Assembly (NCBI GenBank): GCA_050248795.1
Contig: JBFWRS010000086.1
Span: 1 to 7,878, forward strand
DNA from: CAZTDU01 sp050248795
GTDB taxonomy: Bacteria > Pseudomonadota > Gammaproteobacteria > Burkholderiales > SG8-39
Direction of reading: 5' to 3'
Length of the DNA: 7,878 bases
Within the stretch, counting starts at the first letter, position 1, and each line of letters opens with the position of its first letter. The notes beneath the pieces were generated by a model. It was not told the origin of the DNA, did no database searches, and worked only from the letters and a program-made list of their open reading frames with translations. Of the stretch, positions 5,734 through 7,878 are shown piece after piece. The position numbers and the translations under genes are program-made.

Positions 5734-7181
5734 GCCTTCCAGATCGCACCATCACGATACTCGTCGCCGCACTCGGCGGCGAAGGCGGCGGCGTCATGGC
5801 CGACTGGCTGATCGAGGCCGCCGCGCAGGCCGGCTTCCCCGCGCAGAGCACGTCGATCCCCGGCGTTGCGCAGCGCACCGGCGCCACCACCTACTACCTC
5901 GAGATCTACCCGGCGAAGCGCGAACTGCTCGACGGGCGCGAGCCGGTGATGTCGCTCACGCCCAGCCCCGGCAACGTCGACGTCATGGTCGCCTCCGAGC
6001 TGGTGGAAGCCGGCCGCGCGATGCAGAACGGCTACGTCAGTCCGGACCGCACCACGCTGATCGCCTCCACGCACCGCATCTACGCGACGATGGAGAAGAT
6101 GCAGATGGGCGACGGGCGCTTCGACTCCGAGCGTGTCATCGCAGCGGCGAAGGCGCTTGCGAGGCGCGCGGAGCTGTTCGACATGCGCGAACTGGCGCAG
6201 GCAAACGGCACGGTGATCAACGCGGTGCTGTTCGGCGCCATGGCCGGCTCCGGCGCGCTGCCGCTGTCGCGCGAACAATGCGAGGCCGCGATCCGCAAGT
6301 CCGGCCGCGGCGCCGAGGCCAGCCTGCGCGGCTTCGCCGCAGGCTTCGAGATTGCGGCCGGCACGCGCGCCACTCCGGCGGCGGCGCCGAAAGCGCTGCC
6401 ACCGGGAACGCAGGAGATCCTCGACCTCGGCGTCGCGCGGCTGCAGGACTACCAGGGCGAGGCCTACGCGAAGCTCTTCCTGCAGCGCGTGCAATCGCTC
6501 GGTACGGAGGACGCGGCGCTGATCGGCGAGACCGCGCGGCACCTGGCGGTATGGATGAGCTACGAGGACATCATCCGCGTCGCCGACCTGAAGACCCGGC
6601 CGTCGCGCTTCGAGCGCGTGCGCAGGGAGGTCGGCGCAAAGGATGGCGAGCCGGTAATAGTGATCGATTACCTCAAGCCGGGCGTCGAGGAAGTGGCTTC
6701 CTTGCTGCCGCCGTCGCTCGGCCGCGCGCTGGTGTCATGGGCCGAGCGCAGGGGCAAGCTCGACGCGTGGAACGTCGGCATGCACGTGAAGACCTCGGGC
6801 GTTTTCGGCTACCTGATGACGCGGTCGCTTGCGTGGCTGAAGCCGTGGCGCCCGCGCAGCCATCGCTACGCCGAGGAACAGAAGCTGATCGAGCGCTGGC
6901 TCGCGCACGTGCGCGAGGCGGCAAGGACGAGCGTGCCGCTGGCGCTGGAGATCGCCGAATGCGCCCGCATCGTCAAGGGCTATGGCGACACCCACCGGCG
7001 CGGCAAGGCGAACTTCCTCGCCATCATGGATGCGCTGGTGGAGAACCCCGCCACCGGCGACGCGGCCGAACAGGCACGGGCAATACGCAAGGCGCGCGAG
7101 GCGGCGCTTGCCGACCCCGAGGGCAAGGCCCTCGGGGGTGCACTCGGCAAGCCGGTGACCTGGCTGAAGCCGGTCGGCTGA
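5730..7181 (+). CDS. iorB: Indolepyruvate oxidoreductase beta subunit family protein
   Basis: 483 residues; the ATG at 5730 overlaps the iorA2 stop as ATGA, so translational coupling is expected. Residues 1 to about 210 form the gamma-type domain of 2-oxoacid:ferredoxin oxidoreductases: a glycine-rich loop G-G-E-G-G-G-V at 16-22 after a hydrophobic strand, then G-V-A-Q-R-T-G-A at 45-52, the counterpart of the family's G-M-A-Q-R-G-G. A Pro/Ala-rich linker (about 212-226) leads to a mostly helical C-terminal region (about 227-483) that recalls DUF6537, the domain found in large fused bacterial indolepyruvate oxidoreductases. The cues are a 'MSYEDIIRVADL'-like segment and an 'IVKGYG' near the end. 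Stand-alone archaeal IorB proteins are only about 200 residues, so this is the long form. No Cys cluster motif is present, as expected for this subunit. It is the only beta subunit in the window and may serve both alpha paralogues. The same frame stays open upstream to 4053, but that part is an out-of-frame shadow of iorA2. Confidence 0.9.
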   Translation: MSLPDRTITILVAALGGEGGGVMADWLIEAAAQAGFPAQSTSIPGVAQRTGATTYYLEIYPAKRELLDGREPVMSLTPSPGNVDVMVASELVEAGRAMQNGYVSPDRTTLIASTHRIYATMEKMQMGDGRFDSERVIAAAKALARRAELFDMRELAQANGTVINAVLFGAMAGSGALPLSREQCEAAIRKSGRGAEASLRGFAAGFEIAAGTRATPAAAPKALPPGTQEILDLGVARLQDYQGEAYAKLFLQRVQSLGTEDAALIGETARHLAVWMSYEDIIRVADLKTRPSRFERVRREVGAKDGEPVIVIDYLKPGVEEVASLLPPSLGRALVSWAERRGKLDAWNVGMHVKTSGVFGYLMTRSLAWLKPWRPRSHRYAEEQKLIERWLAHVREAARTSVPLALEIAECARIVKGYGDTHRRGKANFLAIMDALVENPATGDAAEQARAIRKAREAALADPEGKALGGALGKPVTWLKPVG

Positions 7182-7186
7182 ATGCC

Positions 7187-7603
7187 GTGGCGCAGGTCTT
7201 CCGCACCGAGCGCAAGATCCGCTTCTCGCACTGCGACCCGGCGGGGATCGTCTATTTCGTCCACTTCTTCGACATGGTGAGCGGCGCGGTCGAGGACTGG
7301 TTCGACGGCGCGATCGGCTTCAACTTCAACGAGATGCACATCCAGCGCCGCGTCGGCTTCCCGATCGTCAACACCGGCTGCGAATTCTTCAAGCCCTGCC
7401 ACCTGGGCGACGTGCTGGTGCTGGAGCTGTCGATCGCCAGGCTCGGGCGCAGCTCGATCGAGTTTTCCATCCGCGGCCGCGTCGGCGTCGAGGAGAAGTT
7501 CCTCGCCCGCCACAAGGTGGCGATGATGTCGCTGGATACGCTGAAGTCGCTGCCGATTCCCGGCGACCTGCGCGCGAAGATGGAACCCTACGCCGAGGCG
7601 TAG
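7187..7603 (+). CDS. Acyl-CoA thioesterase, 4-hydroxybenzoyl-CoA thioesterase type (hot-dog fold)
   Basis: 138 residues from the GTG at 7187, 5 bases after the iorB stop. The ATG at 7182 is in another frame, and the next in-frame ATG (7274) would remove the active site. Hot-dog thioesterases hydrolyse acyl- or aroyl-CoA to the free acid and CoA in the cytoplasm. The N-terminal motif C16-D17-P18-A19-G20-I21-V22-Y23 matches the active-site loop of the Pseudomonas 4-hydroxybenzoyl-CoA thioesterase, where the catalytic residue is also Asp17; with this start the numbering agrees exactly. Further family features are G-F-P-I-V at about 60-64 and a 'GDVLVLEL' strand at about 76-83. Length is normal for the family. 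Being last in the iorA-iorB run, it probably acts on the acyl-CoA made by IorAB, either to release the acid and recycle CoA or to clear a dead-end CoA ester. An aryl-CoA substrate is plausible but not proven. Confidence 0.88.
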   Translation: MAQVFRTERKIRFSHCDPAGIVYFVHFFDMVSGAVEDWFDGAIGFNFNEMHIQRRVGFPIVNTGCEFFKPCHLGDVLVLELSIARLGRSSIEFSIRGRVGVEEKFLARHKVAMMSLDTLKSLPIPGDLRAKMEPYAEA

Positions 7604-7604
7604 G
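7587..7604. terminator. Perfect 8-bp palindrome at the convergent gene junction
   Basis: CCTACGCC (7587-7594), GA, GGCGTAGG (7597-7604) form an exact inverted repeat over the thioesterase stop codon (7601-7603), 9 bases from the stop of the convergent minus-strand gene at 7613. Position suits a shared terminator. No T-run follows on either strand and the loop is too tight unless the inner pairs open, so an intrinsic terminator is unproven. Confidence 0.3.
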
Positions 7605-7612
7605 CAGCGTCG

Positions 7613-7878
7613 CTAGCCGCCGAAGCCGTCGGCGATCATGAATTCGAGCAAGCGCGGGGCGCCGGAGCCGATGGCCTCCTTGAGCGCCGGGTCGACGTCC
7701 GCCGGATCGGCGATGCGCGAGGCTTGCACGCCCATGGCGCGCGCAAGCCCGGTGAAGTCGAGCTCGGGATCGCGGAAGTCCATGCCGCCGAACGCGGGCT
7801 TGCCGCGGAACGACACCATGCGCTCCTTGAGGATGCGGTAGCTGCGGTTGTTGAGGATGACGTAGGTGATCGGCCGCT
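7613..7878 (-). CDS. TPP-dependent enzyme, C-terminal fragment (benzoylformate decarboxylase/acetolactate synthase superfamily)
   Basis: Partial gene on the minus strand, open at the right edge; 87 residues are visible before the TAG at 7613-7615. The fragment begins inside the C-terminal TPP-binding domain: a hydrophobic strand 'ITYVILNN', whose N-N pair is the end of the classic G-D-G-x(about 25)-N-N motif, then 'RSYRILK', a 'DFRDPELDFTGLARAMG' segment typical of the part contacting the cofactor tail, a short 'ADPADVDPAL' helix start, and the last strand 'PRLLEFMI'. The G-D-G half lies outside the window. The superfamily includes benzoylformate decarboxylase, acetolactate synthase, oxalyl-CoA decarboxylase and relatives; the fragment cannot separate these. 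It is convergent with the thioesterase, 9 bases apart, so it belongs to another transcript. A benzoylformate-decarboxylase-like role would fit aromatic 2-oxoacid metabolism next door, but that is only inference. Confidence 0.8.
   Translation of the reverse strand, partial: RPITYVILNNRSYRILKERMVSFRGKPAFGGMDFRDPELDFTGLARAMGVQASRIADPADVDPALKEAIGSGAPRLLEFMIADGFGG

Noticed and set aside
4053..7181. Continuous 1042-codon plus-strand frame that could suggest a fusion protein ending in IorB
   Set aside because: The part before 5730 overlaps iorA2 out of frame and gives an Arg/Ala-rich product without domains. The ATGA overlap at 5730 is a normal operon start for IorB.
7182..7184. ATG directly after the iorB stop as the thioesterase start
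   Set aside because: It is not in the thioesterase reading frame.
6278..7603. 441-codon frame that would extend the thioesterase far upstream
   Set aside because: The upstream part is a shadow of iorB. The GTG at 7187 gives the normal family length and puts the catalytic Asp at residue 17.
7638..7841. 67-codon plus-strand frame
   Set aside because: It lies opposite the TPP-enzyme fragment, whose minus-strand product has recognisable family structure; the plus product has none.

Overview
The window is GC-rich proteobacterial DNA, most likely from a betaproteobacterium related to Burkholderiales or Rhodocyclales. That placement is an inference from codon use (strong G/C at third positions) and gene content; there is no rRNA or other marker gene. 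The genes are tightly packed, mostly on the plus strand, and no gene-free stretch exceeds 40 bases. I see no tRNA, rRNA, CRISPR array, transposase or attachment site.

Layout: (1) the C-terminal end of a TRAP-transporter large permease (DctM type), cut by the left edge; (2) iorA-like gene 1, encoding a 697-residue alpha subunit of an indolepyruvate (2-oxoacid):ferredoxin oxidoreductase; (3) a 194-residue protein that reads as a shrunken, probably ATPase-dead relative of the second nucleotide-binding domain of SecA; (4) a 208-residue multi-pass membrane protein I do not recognise; (5) iorA-like gene 2, a 708-residue paralogue of gene 1; (6) a single iorB-like beta subunit of 483 residues, starting in an ATGA overlap with iorA2; (7) a 138-residue hot-dog thioesterase of the 4-hydroxybenzoyl-CoA thioesterase type, 5 bases after iorB; (8) on the minus strand and convergent, the C-terminal end of a thiamine-pyrophosphate (TPP) enzyme of the benzoylformate decarboxylase/acetolactate synthase superfamily, cut by the right edge.

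Read together, the metabolic genes suggest uptake of an organic acid (TRAP), CoA-dependent oxidative decarboxylation of a 2-oxoacid such as an arylpyruvate to an acyl-CoA (IorA + IorB), and release or quality control of the acyl-CoA by the thioesterase. The true substrate cannot be read from the sequence.

The most unusual points are: two alpha-subunit genes sharing one beta-subunit gene; a C-terminal ferredoxin-like domain in both alpha subunits with Asp in place of one cluster-binding Cys and a stretched second Cys motif; the SecA-like relic and membrane protein lodged between the two alpha genes; and two start regions (2366 and 3607) in which a -10-like hexamer lies exactly 6 bases before the ATG inside a small inverted repeat, suggesting leaderless transcripts or operator sites.
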